DNA of 64,000 nt from positions 2,975,814 through 3,039,813 of the forward strand of contig NC_034420.1 in NCBI RefSeq assembly GCF_002078875.1. The letters run 5' to 3'. Source of the stretch: Numida meleagris (taxonomy: Eukaryota; Chordata; Aves; Galliformes; Numididae). Position numbers and translations under genes: made by a program. The stretch's first letter is position 1. Each line of letters opens with the position of its first letter. Shown piece after piece: positions 49,907 through 63,579 of this stretch. The notes under the pieces were generated by a model. The model worked only from the letters and a program-made list of their open reading frames with translations, ran no database searches and was not told the DNA's origin.

Positions 49907-50671
49907 GTAGGAAACAGCAACCTCTAACATTCATCTCGAGCACAAAAGTCAGGCGGAAGATAAAGCGTAACGGGAAAAAGGGGTAAAAAACGTCACTACC
50001 ATCCTGCCTCCTTGCATGCTTGCTCACACAGCAGAGGCATTTGCAAGACTGTTATCAATAACTTATTTTTCTGTGAAGTACATACACGTCCTTTCTGGAG
50101 ACATGAAAGCAGCAAACTGATGAACAAAGCCCTGCAAACGTTTGGTGGCTCAAAGCATGTTGCACAACTCTCTGTTTTCGTCAGTTAATATTTCAAAATA
50201 CCCACGGCGCATCTTGTTATTTCTTCTCAGCAGGTGGAAAGGACAAGTGCTCAGGTACAGAAGGAGTTAAAGTCAGGAAGGCAGAATTAATTTGCTGTTT
50301 GCTCACGGGGACTTCAATTAAGGCAGCATCTGCGCAAACACTGCTTTTATCTGAAGAAACTCATTCCCACACTGGAGACCAAAGCACCACAACAGGTTTC
50401 ATCAGCTTTCCTCTAACTTTGGAGAACAATTTCACCAAACCCATCTCCAGAGCCCCAGAAATCCGAAGCCACAAAGCGCTGCTCTCCCGCAGCGAAGCCC
50501 TGTGTCTTCCCCTGCTCGCAGCCGGCCAGCAGAGCAGCACCGGCATGCGGAGGTGCCTTTGCATCCCCTGTGCATACCAGCAAACAGGGCTCAACCAGCT
50601 TCTACTTGCAACAGGCTGTGGTGTAATGTGGAATGCATTTTTCTTTTTCCATTTTATAACTCAAAATACAG

Positions 50672-50700
50672 GGTTTTTTGTTGTTGTTGTTGTTTGTTTT
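50672..50700 (+). repeat. GTT trinucleotide microsatellite
   Basis: Six T are followed by about five GTT units and a T-rich end. On the KCNIP1 strand it is a CAA/AAC repeat, probably variable in length. Confidence 0.9.
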
Positions 50701-53601
50701 CAGGAATACTGTAGTAACACAATGTTTTAATGCTGCTGAACTCGCACGCAGCAGCTTGCAGGTGGGTGTGAGGCTCCTGGCAGGTGGGGCACTGCCCTGT
50801 GTCCCCCCCCCTGCTCCCCAGGCTCCAGGTAAGGGCTTTCCCCAGCCTCAGGCTGCGGTCATCTCCAGAAGGCTCTGAAGAATTCTGAGATTAAGCTCCT
50901 TTTCATCCAAACATCTATAGCATCTATTTGATTAATATTTTATTTGTACCCACAATATCAAAACATGAGACAGGTTACAGCATGCACGTGGAAAACCACC
51001 ACTCTTGGGCTTTCTGCCTGCAAGAAAGGCCAGAGGAGGACCAGAGGCTTTGGGAGATGCATCCTCACATGGCAGCAGCTCCTCGGCACCAGGTGTCTGG
51101 CTCAGCCACCTCCATGCCAAACAGGAGCAAAGAGGGGCTCCTGCAGTGCAGGTGGGTCCATGCCCCCTGTGCTACTTTTGGGCACATATGTGACTGCCAG
51201 CGTGGGAGATATATAGGAAAAAGGAATACAGGAAGACAAAACTGCACTCCTGATGCTGCACTACTGTTTACTTGAAGCAGCACGGTATATGGAGTCAGAG
51301 GGCATGCGTGGATATTTGGTTTTCTTTGAGACTGGAAACAAAAAACGGTTTGTCCTGGCTAGGAGCCAGCACTGGCAGATCCCTGTGAAATCATGGGAAT
51401 CGCTCACTGCGTGCATTTCTCTTGGTATGACTAAAATATGCAAAACAGGAACGAGAGGAAGAGCTGTATCTGAGTCTGGGCGAAGAGAGCGGAGTCCCAG
51501 ACCACGAGTTCACCACCAGATGCTTTCTCTCACAGCCAAAAACCAGAGGAACAGAAGAGTTGTAAACAATAATGAATCAGTGTAAGTGACACCACATGCA
51601 GGAATTTCCTTTCCCTGAAGATGACCATCCAGGTTTATCAGGCTAAGAGGTAACACTTGCTTGGGATGCAAGAGATGCTGATGGTCACCTCTACACGAGG
51701 ACCTAAAATCTTTCCAAGTATTTCTGCTAGAATTGAGAAGGCTTCTGACCTGAGCTCAGTCCTGGACTCTGACATCCCCAGACCTGGCTGCACGGGCTGT
51801 GCATTCGCCTTCTGGGTAAGAGCTGCCATGGTAGGATGAAAAGAGCCTTGGGGACAGGAGGGAAGGGGTACACCAGCCTGGGCACAGCCATTTGGATGCA
51901 GTGCTCTGACTCGGTGACTGCTGTCACCACCATACCAGCATGCTCGAGATGGGAGCTTTCCCTGGGGTAGCAGGTATGTGCTGTGAGGTGAGGACATGGC
52001 CCTGCACACACGGCTCCCATCCACGTACCCAGCGTGTACCCTGCTGGGTACATCCCCAGCCAGCAGAAGCCTGGGTTCTAATCTGTCACCCCATATCTGT
52101 GAGATGCATGTGCCCCATGGGCTCCTGCTAATTATCACTGCTGTCTGCTAGCAATTAAACCCCATTCCGCTACTTTACCATTACAACACACCATATAGCA
52201 GAGAGTGGTTTTGTTTGGCATGCAGCAATGTGGATCCTCGCCAACAGGAAGCAACCTCCCAGAGCACTGTACCGAGTGCCTGTGAGTTATCAGCCATCTT
52301 CTCTTTGTAAAGCAAAGCTACAGCGCCCACGTTTAGGACTAGCAAGGAAAAGTCCCAAAAGCACCCAGATTTTGTAAGGTATGGCACTAGTGAAATTCAT
52401 TCTGATGTTCTTCTTTTGTTTGGTCTCCCAAAGTACAGCATGGAGCATTTGTCTAATAGTAACACAAAATCAAAACGCGATTGTTCATGGCAAGCCCTTG
52501 TCCTTCATTCTGCAGCTCTCAGCTTGGAGTGCTCCCAAGTAGGTTCTCCTTCAAAAAGGCTCAATTAACTTTACCAATTCTTTCTCTCTCCTGGCTATTC
52601 TGAGACCCAAGCAGCACTGACCAGTGTTTCTTCCAATTAAAAATTCAGGAATTTCATTTTCCGTATTCCCACAAATAAAATTTGCTTCAGGGACACAATT
52701 TACACCTAACCAACACCGACAGCTTGACTCAAAGCAGAGGGGATTTTCCCTCAGCTCCTGCTTTTCTTTAGCCTGTCTGTAAACCAAGTCCTCTAGCAAA
52801 AAATGGGGAACGTATGAACAGCAGCCAGGGAGCTGGGCTCCAGCACAGAAATGCCAAGACCCCACTTTCATGCTGTGGTCAGATGGCTGCAGTTCAGACC
52901 CCTGAGAATAGCCCAGGCCCCGCTCAGCACTCCTCCAGCTGCAGCGATGAGCCGGGCCCCATCACGGACCCTATGGCCGTGCCCACAGATCCCTCCCCAA
53001 GGCAGATGCTGGGGAAGCACAGCAGTTGCCCTGCAGACACAGCCGTACACCACGGGCACTGCCCACAGGCCCATGCCCTCTCTTCCAGCTCTGATTTTTA
53101 AAACACAACATGCAGAGAACTGGCTAGCTAGGAGAAAAAAAAAATAATCCAAAGCAAGAGGAAAAATGTTCCTTTTCTACGAGAATGAAATGAGAGTTTC
53201 TGTTGCTTAGCAAATTTTTAACCAGTTGCTGTCCTCAGCTGTCAGTGCCAGAACACCCCAGCCCCTGGCAAGAGCTCCTCAGGAATGATTCCTTGATAGG
53301 ACCGCTCAGGTTTCAACTATACTAGCCCATACATATAAGGTGTGTTTGCTTATGAGGAATACGCATCATTAATTCCCTGAAATTGGCCCAGCTTGAAGCA
53401 GAAATACAGATTGCTAAGGAAAGTCCTCCCACCGAGCAAACAAAGCCATCTTACAGACCTACGGGGATAAATGGGAGCAGCATGGGATGATCTGCTGTGC
53501 CACAGGGAAACCAGCTGGGCGACAGGGACCATGCTGAGGCTGGTTTTGCTGTTCTATACCTGTAAAAATTGTCTGGGGATCGTTAGGGCCCATCACTTGC
53601 C

Positions 53602-53820
53602 TTTTTTTTTTTTTTTTTTTTTTTAAACAAAGTTCCTCTTATAAAAGGGACAGTTCCTTTAATGAACATATTCAACGTGAAAGGCTTTTTTTTTTTTTTT
53701 TTTTTGTCATTGTAAGAACACAGCAAGTCTTGCTACTTTGGATTTTCACAAGAATTCACCACTCCTGTGGGTTTGGCTTTGTTTCTCTGTTTTTTTTTCC
53801 CCATATTTTTTTTTTTTTTT
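53602..53820 (+). repeat. Cluster of long poly(T) tracts
   Basis: Within 220 bases there are T23 (53602-53624), T20 (53686-53705), T9 (53790-53798) and T15 (53806-53820). No retroposon body was recognised on either strand, so independent slippage growth in a T-rich region is the simplest reading. Confidence 0.9.
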
Positions 53821-56024
53821 AATTTTTCTTCCAAAACAGCAGAACCTAATTCTGCACCCTCTTCTTCTCCACTCACGAGCCATTACAATACACCAGGATG
53901 TTTTCAAAGAGACCTTTCTACCCCGGGTAAGGACAAGGCAGAGCAGATCTATTAAAAGATTCATTGCTGCACCTCTATGGGCCTAAAGCAAATTCTCATG
54001 CTAGTTAGTTTTGCCAGATCCCGAAAGGCAGAGGTCCTCCCTTTCATTTTGCAGGAAATATATTTTTCATTACATGAAAGCCAGTGAATAATAATGCTGA
54101 GAAATCGGACGGAATACATGAGACTTGAAGCTTTGGGATCATCTAGATAGTCATGCAAATACAGCACCGGCAGCATTAACTGAAATATTAGGAAGCCGCT
54201 TGCTTTCCAGCCTAGAGCATATAGAGCTATGCAAAATCAAACCAAATATAAAGGCCAGTGTCACTCCGTGCCACCAAGCAGGGAACGAGAAACCAGGTGC
54301 TGGGGTCTGAGCAACGAGGGGTGCTCTCCTGAGGAGAGCAGTGCAGGGCTGGCACTTGGCACCCCAGCGCGGAGCAGCAGCCCCTCCTGAAACACAGGGC
54401 CAGGCGTCGCTGCGCGGCTCCGGCCGTCCTTCCTGGAGAGAGAGTGCCCACACACAGACATCTGTGCACTCCAAGAAAAAGCAAAAGGAAGATGGAGGTC
54501 TTGTTCTGCCTATATGAGTCAGCGCAGAGAGAGCTGGAAATAAAACTGCATTACTGTCTGCTGGTTCATCTTTGGTTTAGTAATAAAACTGAGCAGGACT
54601 CCACAGAGCAGACCTAGCGCTTGCCCTAAGGACATCACACTTGAAAACATATAGCTGAGCGCTCAGGAAGGGAATACTTCACATTTCTAGTGACAACTTC
54701 AACAAAACATGAGGCAAACACTGCTTTATGTCGTCGGCTGGATTATTTCTTCTATAAACAGAGAGAGAACATTTGCAGAAAAGTATCAAAAAAGCAGGAG
54801 ACGAGAGCCAGGGGCTGGGAGGGGAGAGCCAGGCAGGGCCCCAGCAGCAGGAGATGGAGCTGGGCACTGTGCAGGCAGCAGCCAGGAGCCCGTTGCTGGG
54901 GAGTGTCATAAAAGAAGCTGCGTGGGGGGAGGAGGCCTGGGGTCAGTCCCGAAACAGGGCTGTGGAGCAGGAGTGCTCAAATGGAGAGTGCAGCCGAGCC
55001 AGGGCTGCAGGCAGACGAGCACGAAGACGAGCTCCAACCTTTGTTTCTCAAGATGCTATTACGGCAAAGCCCGGGGATGAATAAGATCATGTTTCAGTAA
55101 TGAAAATCATGTATTATCCCATGAAATGTGTTTGAACGTTGTGCCAAGTGCAGTCTTGCCTTTCAAAATTATAAAATTCATACAGGAGAAACTGCACAGT
55201 GCTCTGAAGCTGGAGACCCCGAGGGATGGGTACAGAGTAGTGACACCACATAGACTCTGGGTACCAGGACAGCACCGCGCCATGCCAGCAGGAGCTCCTG
55301 CCCTTTGAAAAGCAGTATGTGAACATAAATGCAATGCATTAAAGCATCTCCTACACAGGGAATGAGGGGACAGCTTTTTAAGGGAATTTTGGCAGTCAGC
55401 ATAGCAGAAAGTGCCGCAGAGCCGTGCCCCAGCTTCCCTCCCTGCAGATGACCAAGCTGCGCCCTGCCACGTTCCACCAGTCCGACCAGAACAGCCCAGT
55501 GCAGGGGACCACAGTAACCGTGTTGGCAGCTCTGGCAGCGGTGAGGGCAGCAATCACCACATGCTCTGCTGCTAGGAACTGCAAGGAGCGGCCAACGCCG
55601 GGTACCAGGCGCACGCGCAGAACCCAAATTCAGTAAACAATCCTTATATCTCAACCTATACGCATTTCTTTTGCATCAGCAGCCTCTGTGAATAGTACAG
55701 AGGGCGTGCAGAGCTAAACTAACAAGCTCACAGCGACACACAATGTGACCAGGCAGAAAAAGACCCCGGGGAAACGTGTCCTAGCTGTGCACACGATGCC
55801 AAGGACACCTCTGCCAGCAGCTGGGACCGCCAGCACCAGCATGGGGCACGTGTGTGCTCGCTGCTCACACCTGGCTGAGGTTCAGAGTAAGTGAGCTGAG
55901 GGACAGAGCTCCGTGGGGTTCTGTTGTGTCAGAACGGTATAAAGAATGTGAACAAGAAATGTCAATCCGAGCTAACAACCGGTTGCAATTCTTTCTCACG
56001 ATAATGGTCAAAGGGGTCTTACTG

Positions 56025-56047
56025 AAAAAAAAAAAAAAAAAAAAAAA
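56025..56047 (+). repeat. Poly(A) tract, 23 bases
   Basis: An uninterrupted run of 23 A. No target-site duplication or retroposed gene was recognised beside it. Confidence 0.92.
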
Positions 56048-57451
56048 GCCATTTGTAATTACTTTGTATTTCCACAGACGACCGATAAACTGACTCCAAG
56101 CATTCCTACAGTCACTGAGTTCAACATCGCGGAGGAAAAGAGAGAAGAGCAGACGTTCAGATGATCTTGGGTCTCTCCTTTCGTTTTGCTTTAGTGCACT
56201 TTGAAGAAATGTGCCAAACTAACCACATATAATTCAGGTCATTGAGCAGATGCACACACACTGTAACTAACGGGGATATTTAACCGGCTATTTTTGGTTC
56301 GCATTTCACTTCCCACCATAGGGTCTTGTAAAAGAGAGCAAGAGCAGCCATTACACACCTCTAGGTAAGCTCAGCTTCTGTCAAGTCAAATCACATCAGT
56401 GCAAAGCAGGCTAAATAAGACAGTGCTCTGTCTGTACATTTGAGCTGCTGCTTTCTGGATGTGCGAGGGCGCTCCTGGTGGGGTCCTGCTGGGATCCGCT
56501 CTCCAAGTCACAGCTTTTGTTTTCCAATCATTAACAGCAACACACTTTAACTGAGATGACATACAGCATTCATTGTATCATTTCATAACTTTAGAAGCAT
56601 GACTTTCTTAATGAAGATTCATAAGTTTCATGTTCTACGCTGCGATCTCCTCTGCCAGAAAAAAAAATACGATGGGAATATTCCACTACAGCTTGCTGTT
56701 TGCAGCCACTACAAATAATCCATTAAAATGGAGATTAGTTTGGCAAGTTTCATTAAGATGAGCATCAACACCTCCCAGACTCATAACATCCTGTGCACCG
56801 AGCAGACAGCTCTCTGACTGTTAATTTCCCATCCTGTGAATGCGCACCTTCTGATGCTCCACCTCGACAGACTGCTTGCAGGAAAACAATTGTTTTCAAT
56901 ACAAAGATCCCCTCGGCACATCAGCCCAGCCTAGCATATTGCCTGGGAATACTTTAATTCACTGCTAGCATGTACTGAACTACACCAGTTCTGCGCGAGA
57001 TGGAGCAGACCCTGCTGTGCACCGGGCATGAACAGGCTTTGAAGACAGGATTTGGTGTCTGCCCCAAACAGGTAACTAAAGGCAGATTATGACCCATTCC
57101 CTGCTGCTGCAGCAGCAGCCCCTAACACAAGCTGGCTTAGGAACCAATTTCAAATGTGAGCAGGGCAGTGGTTTACCAGTATCTGTGCAAGCAATCATGG
57201 GGAATCACATCGTCCCTATGGAAACCTCAAGGTCTGTGACATGCACGGTGATTACTGCCAGTGGTTAATACACTGAAATCATTCACAACATTAAAATGAA
57301 GACTGAGTTGCATCAGAAGCCAAATTTACAGGTAAATGTAAATAAAGCAGGATTAGTGGTGACTAAGCAGTGTAATGGTGGGATCTTCAGATGGAAACCA
57401 CCATGGGACCCACAGACAAAATAGGCTTTGCTCTACAGAGACTTTCACAGC

Positions 57452-57471
57452 AAAAAAAAAAAAAAAAAAAA
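57452..57471 (+). repeat. Poly(A) tract, 20 bases, followed by GAAA units
   Basis: Twenty A are followed by gaaagaaat. No retroposon body was recognised. Confidence 0.92.
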
Positions 57472-59519
57472 GAAAGAAATGATTATTTCAGGTAGCTCCC
57501 AAGCAGCTGAAATCACTGATATTTTTCCCTTCCAACAAATGTTTTTGGGATTGATCTTGAAATCATGATGGAAGCCAAGCCCTGTGCCTGCAGCCCAGCA
57601 GCAGCACTCCCAGCACACCCCGAGGATGCTACTGGATGCCCAGCTCAGCAAGCAGAGCAGAGGAGCAGCAGGCCTTCCAGCCAAGGAGAAGCACTGTTTG
57701 GGGAACAGCAGCTAGTTCTCATGTAAATTCAGGTGCAGTACTACATGGCACAGCTGCGTAGAACTACAAAGAGAAGATGTGAGAACCAGGTAAGGCACAA
57801 ACGACTGTGACAAGTTTGGAGGTGAGTGCATTCTGCAGAGTTATCACTGGGCTGGGGCAGTAACCGCAGTGCCCTGGTGATGTGCTGCTCCCTGCACTCC
57901 CGATGTGTATTTCCATCTATAACTCCACCGTAACTTTGTTTAAGCAAGAGAATTCACATTAAGGTTACAGCGGATGAAGAATGCTTCCAATAAAGGGATG
58001 CATGTGCTCCTGTAGTGCTGACTGCTGGTCTGAGTTATTATCATTACAACTTGAAGGCTGAAGCGCTCCCCAAATCACATCATCAGTGATAGCTACCATC
58101 AAATTCTGTCCAGTACAGCAGCCGAGATATTGTCTGGTCTCATTCACTAATTACCCATATTCCATTTCAAGAGGTACCAATGCAGGGCGGGCACAGCACC
58201 GAGTCCCACTGCTGGCAGCAGGCTGCTGCATGCAATAACCCCAACCAAAGCAAACAGACCCCACATTTGAACGTAGATGTTCGGTCAGAGGGCTTTTCTT
58301 TTTCATTTTCCCGGGTGAGGGTATTTTGGAACTACTGGCCTGCACATCCACCAAGAGCAGGCACTGATCTTCAAGCAAGCCAGGTATCTGCCACAGCAAA
58401 TACATTACTGGCCATTGTCTGACCTGCTTCACGTTCTTGCAAATAAGCGGGTGATTTATTTCTGCACTAGACAGTGAAAAAGTGATTAGCTTTTGCTTTT
58501 TCAGTAAAATCTCTGCTGCTAATCCATGAGGAGTGGGAATGTCTATCAGTGCAGAGCAGCTGTGGGTACCTGCGGATGCTCCTGGTGGAAGAAAAGGCAT
58601 ACAAGCCTGTGCCGTAATGTGAGGGGTACCTTAAAAAGTGGAGACCTGTGGCACTGGCAACTTTCTGCTGAAGCTGATGAACAACTTCTCATCAGGTGCA
58701 GATCTTTAATTTCCAGGCAGAGCTCGGTTTTCTTTCCAGGTCCTCTCAACAGAAGACTTATTGCTTGTTTCACATTCAATTCTTGCCAAGAGGATGACAG
58801 CAAAAAAAAAATAAAAAATTATCAAACCTATAGGAAACAGATCTTCAGCAATCCTCCTTCGTAAGCTATGAAAATTGTCATCAAGATTTCATCAATCTAA
58901 GATAAAAAGCCTGGGCAGAAAGCAGCCACCAGAAATGGAAAACCTGCAGTGTGTGCCCAGGTCCACGGGGTGTGAGGGCAGCTCAGACCCCCAGCCCCAC
59001 TGCCTCATCGAGGTGCCCCTGCACAGCCCCCACATGTGCTGGGCTGTAAATGCCAGACACCATCAGCTGTAATGCAATATGCAAACCCTACCTGGCAAAC
59101 ACAGCACAGCGATACAGAGGACACCATTCTCCCACTGACTTTCAGGCTACAGGGCCATTTTAAATATATAGTATCTTCTCTCTTTGATGAGTCTAGATTT
59201 ATTTGGAAGTCTCATACTTGCCTGCCCTTCTGTGCAAAAAGATTTTAAAAAACCTTCTGAATTCACCCAACAGCACACAGAAATAAAGGGGATTATAGTT
59301 CTCCTGCTCCTGATGTTAGTGGAGTCCCTGGCCTCATTGCTTTAAGATACAGCAGCAAAAATCAAGCCAGTCTTTGTTCCTGCTCTGGATATCGGAGCAC
59401 TCCAGGAACACAAATCTGAGGCTCACCAAAGCACTGACAATAAAACACCCATGGGGATGCACTGACCTCTCCTGTCCTTCTAACGTGGGGCTGACACTTT
59501 CAACAAAGAAATACATGGC

Positions 59520-59563
59520 AAGAAAAGGAGGGGAAAAAAAGAAAGAAAAGAAAAAGGAGAAGA
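59520..59563 (+). repeat. Homopurine tract, 44 bases
   Basis: Forty-four consecutive A/G bases with GAAA-type subrepeats. This is the longest pure purine run noticed in the window and a candidate for triplex structure. Confidence 0.9.
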
Positions 59564-60109
59564 TCCCCTGCACACCAGGACTGGCCATTTTCTATCAGAA
59601 GGGATTTTGGAGAAAGTCACAATGACAATTCCATAAACCACTGAAATCTGAACAAGTGTCAAGCATATTCTCCGACTTTTCTTTTTCACCCTAAACACAT
59701 CTGTGGGCAACAAAACCAGCTCCTAGCTCTCCTAGTTTCTGAACCATCATTCTTTAACCACCGAGCTGCTTCCACCTGCTTTCTCCTGAGAACAGCAGGA
59801 TCTCATGTCCTGTCCCCTCTGGTGTCACCTTCTGCTGCAGCTCAGCGCTGGCACCGCTGTGCTCCCCCCCAAGGTGCCGATCTAAAATCCTTCCCCTCTG
59901 CATGGAATTCGGTGTCCGCCGAAACAAATCTCTGCGGTGTTAACTCTCCCAAACCCTTCTCGGGCTACAAACTCCATGGCAGACAGGCACAGAGGAGGCA
60001 CCTGAAATGAGGCGCTGGGGCCTGGAGCACAGGACCACGTCAGGGCTCAGCTGAATTTGAGACAAGAGCCAAGTCCACAGGGGCTGTCCTACTCATCTCT
60101 GGTTTGCAA

Positions 60110-60500
60110 GGCAGCTCAATGGGATGGGCGTTATAAAGCTCCAACATGACGCATTTTATAGCAGAAGGAAACAAAAGCGCGTAATGAAAAGCATTCCTCA
60201 TCATTTTATTTCTTTTCATGCCGGCAAATATGCAAACCTTTCCAGCTGCAAATCCCTGCTAGTTACAGAAGTGAAGCACCATAAATCTAAAATGCTGGGA
60301 CTCGCATTCTGCTTGTTATAAAGCTGTTCAGAAGCCATTTCTGCATTGTTTCTTGATTAGAAGTATTTGTGAAAATTATTTTTCATACATTCCTGTCACA
60401 GGCAAAATAGCTGTGCCTAGCATTTAAATTACAGCGTTCAGCAACTTTGCTTATGTTAATTAATACTAAACATATGAACAAGATGTGGATTAGCATAATG
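60110..60500. promoter_or_regulatory. Candidate conserved non-coding element upstream of KCNIP1
   Basis: This AT-rich block contains aaatatgcaaac (octamer-like, about 60225), three ttataaag or ttttatag motifs, and tgttaattaatac (about 60453). No repeat was recognised. It lies about 11 kb upstream of the exon 1 ATG, so it could be a distal regulatory element. The evidence is composition only. Confidence 0.22.
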
Positions 60501-63500
60501 TAAGTATTCACAGGTTGAAATGACAGGTCCAGACAGAAGCAAAGGAGGTCTCCAGCAACACATGCATTTTAAATCATGCCATCAGTACACCCAGTCCAAC
60601 AGCAACAGCTTTAGAAAGGGATGTCATACACAAGGTGCACTGAACCGTGTAATGCATGCACCTGAAAAAGGGCTCACTGCTTTGGTGATGAGCAGAAAAT
60701 CTCTCCATTGGATGAAGTTACAGAAATTCATGGGCAGTGAGGGCAGAGACTTGAACTACAGCTGAGAAAAGCTGTTTTCTGCAGAGGGCTCGCACGCTCT
60801 GTGCCTGTAAGATGCTGACTACAGCGGGAAGCTGGGGAAGGATCGGGTCCAGCTCTAGAAAGCAAACTCACATAAGCAGATAAACCACTAGGAGCAGAAA
60901 ACTTGAAAAAATTCAGGTAATTTCTGCTTGTGAATCAATACCTCCTCATTCCACTGGCACCAATATCAAATCTTTCCTCCTTTCCTAATGAGTATCCGCA
61001 TACCTAATACTCATTTTCTTTATGTTGTGCTCAATAAATAGGAGCATATCAAGCCCACATTGTGGAGCTCCCCATGCCCCTGCCATACTCCACGCCCTCA
61101 GTCATGCAGCCGTACAACTGGAAGTCAAGAAGGACCAAAGGCAGCAGAGGGAAGGAGCAATCAGAGGGGCCCACGAATGGCAACAGCTTGTAATAGTGAT
61201 GTTGTGGAGGGGAAGAGAGAGAGCAGACACCAAATGTAAGAGAATCGGGAGAGAAGCATTTGAAATACATCTTAAATGATTTGATCCTTTGGTCCACTTG
61301 AAGTTAATGAAGCATCGCTTCAAGAAAACAAGGAGGTGCAGAGGATGCAGCCGTCTCTTCTGGAGGCTGTTACTGCAGCTCACTGGCAGGCAGGCATCAC
61401 AGGCTTGGTGCTTTTTGGCTGAGCATTCCTCCAGCATTTCCTCCCCTCCTCATGGGAGATTTCTATCATTCCAGTTTCTGTCTTCCACCTTGCCAGGTGA
61501 GCACCAAGGCTGGGAATTCATCAAATCCTCCTTCGAAGCGTCTGCTGCTTTTGTCAATAAATTACTTCTTGCAGGCCTGCTGAATTTTTCATTGACCTCT
61601 TGTTCCTTTTGTATCTGAAAAATCTCAAGTTAGTTAACTTCTTCAATCTTCTTTTCTTCCTCCAGCTTTCCTTTGTAGTAATTTTGTACATTGTGCTCAG
61701 CCTTGTTCTTTGATCCTCCGATCCTTCTTTTATAATTAGACCTGATGCCTCCACTCACCCAAACCTGTGTGAAGCTGTTATTGGAGTTTGAATTTTCTTG
61801 ACAGATCAAAAAAATAAAGAGATCAGTGAGCTATCCTTTAAATATGTGGTTATCTATAACTCAAAGGTGCGGAGCAATTTCTGGGTAGAAATGCATTCTG
61901 TACTGAAAGGCGTTTATCCTTTCCACATTAACTACAATTCCTTAAATCTGGAGCTTTCAGAAAGAGCTCTTGGCTGGTGCTTCTGAAGCCAAGAGCGTAA
62001 GGACTTCACCCTAGAAGAGACAAACTAAAAAACCATTGAAATAAAAATAAATAAAATTGTTTTTCAATTATTAATAGATACAAAAGATACCATTTTGAGC
62101 CTGTGGTGTGCTATAAGAAAACGCCTCATAACTATTCTCTTTGAACTTTTGTCTTTATTAAAGAAGTGAGATGTGGGTATCTGGAGCAAACTGACTTGAG
62201 GGAGCAACAATCTGAAAGGACGTGCTGAAACAACAGTCATGATGCAGTAAGTTAAACAGCAGGAAGGGGAGTGGAAGCTTTAGTGATAAAGAGCTCAAAG
62301 AATTGGAGACTTTTTTTTTTTCCCAATCTCCAAACCAACATTTTTTGTCTTATTGACTTACTCCAATGGGGAATGGCTTTTTCAGCACCCAGCTGGCCCT
62401 CCCCACCCTGACTGCAGCCGTCCCACAGCACAGCACTGACAGCCCCACCTGAGCAGCAAGGTGTGGGAGAGCTGCTTTTCAAATTGGAGCTACAAACCAC
62501 ACTTATCGCTACTTCAAATTCAATTCCAAAGGACACCTAAAATCCCCTTTAATTTCCATGCCTGCAACAGACTTTTATTAGCTGCTGGGGATTACAAACA
62601 GGAGATCACGTTAACACAACTCACCAGATGCTGATGTATTTACACAGCATGACTCAAACATGAGTTTGTGCTGTAGCAACTCTCACACAAGCTAAATCAA
62701 TTCCGTAGTAATTCATACAAGTGGGGATGGCTCAGGTTAATTCTGCAATGAAAATATAGCCCACAGGACAGTTTACGTGAACGTGCTTCAGGAGAGAAAG
62801 TGAATAAAACCCTTCTCTATGGGTAGATGAGAGGGACTTCTCCCCCCAAGGAGATGATGTTCCAGCCTTGAAATACCTGGAAAGGGGACCTGACTGGGGA
62901 AAATCTACTTTTCCCTGTAGAAGCAGAGGAAACCCTCACTGTGGCCTCATGGCAGGCAGTTCCCATTCACATAACATGCGATTGTTTGTCCAGCAAGCCT
63001 GCAGGCATGTGGCCAGAAAAGCTAGACAGAGCCTCTGCACAGTCAAAGTCAACTAGGGAATCACAGGAAAACATCAGGAATGCAAAGCACTGCTAGCTTG
63101 ACCGCATAAATACAAGTCTCGGACATGCCCTGCTTTGCCCTCCTCAGTGTAGGAGGCTCCTCATGCAGAAAGCACTGTTCTTCTTGGCTGCTTAAGACAG
63201 TACAAGAGTAATGAGAGCTGCTGCCTCCAGCCCCGCCGGATCCCAAGCCAAAGATTGCCACCCACAGGCACGTCCCTTCCCAAGGAATGCAGCCCTGACC
63301 AGCAGTAATGCTACAAGAAGCCCTATTTTTCCTCCCAAATGCAAACATAATCAAATATTCACTATCATTTTATATATAACGATCACGATGCCAACAATTT
63401 CAAAGAACTATTTCTGTTGTAATGTTTTCTAATTGTTTCCCTCAGGAGGTGGAAAGACTAAGCAGATGTTGTATCACAGCTCCATCACTGCTTTGAGGTA

Positions 63501-63558
63501 GATAAAATGCAACCTCAGATGTACCACAATTATTCCCTGCAATTAATACTTCCCTTTT

Positions 63559-63579
63559 ATTTTTTATTTTTTATTTTTT
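63559..63579 (+). repeat. ATTTTTT minisatellite, three perfect 7-base units
   Basis: Three exact ATTTTTT units in tandem, preceded by a partial tttt. It lies in an AT-rich stretch. Confidence 0.9.

Noticed and set aside
56025..57471. Poly(A) tracts at 56025 and 57452 as tails of processed pseudogenes
   Set aside because: No spliced gene copy was recognised upstream of either tract and no flanking target-site duplications were found.
58151..58600. Minus-strand frame of 149 codons
   Set aside because: Considered as a possible exon of KCNMB1 or a longer KCNIP1 isoform, but it matches neither and has no convincing splice sites.
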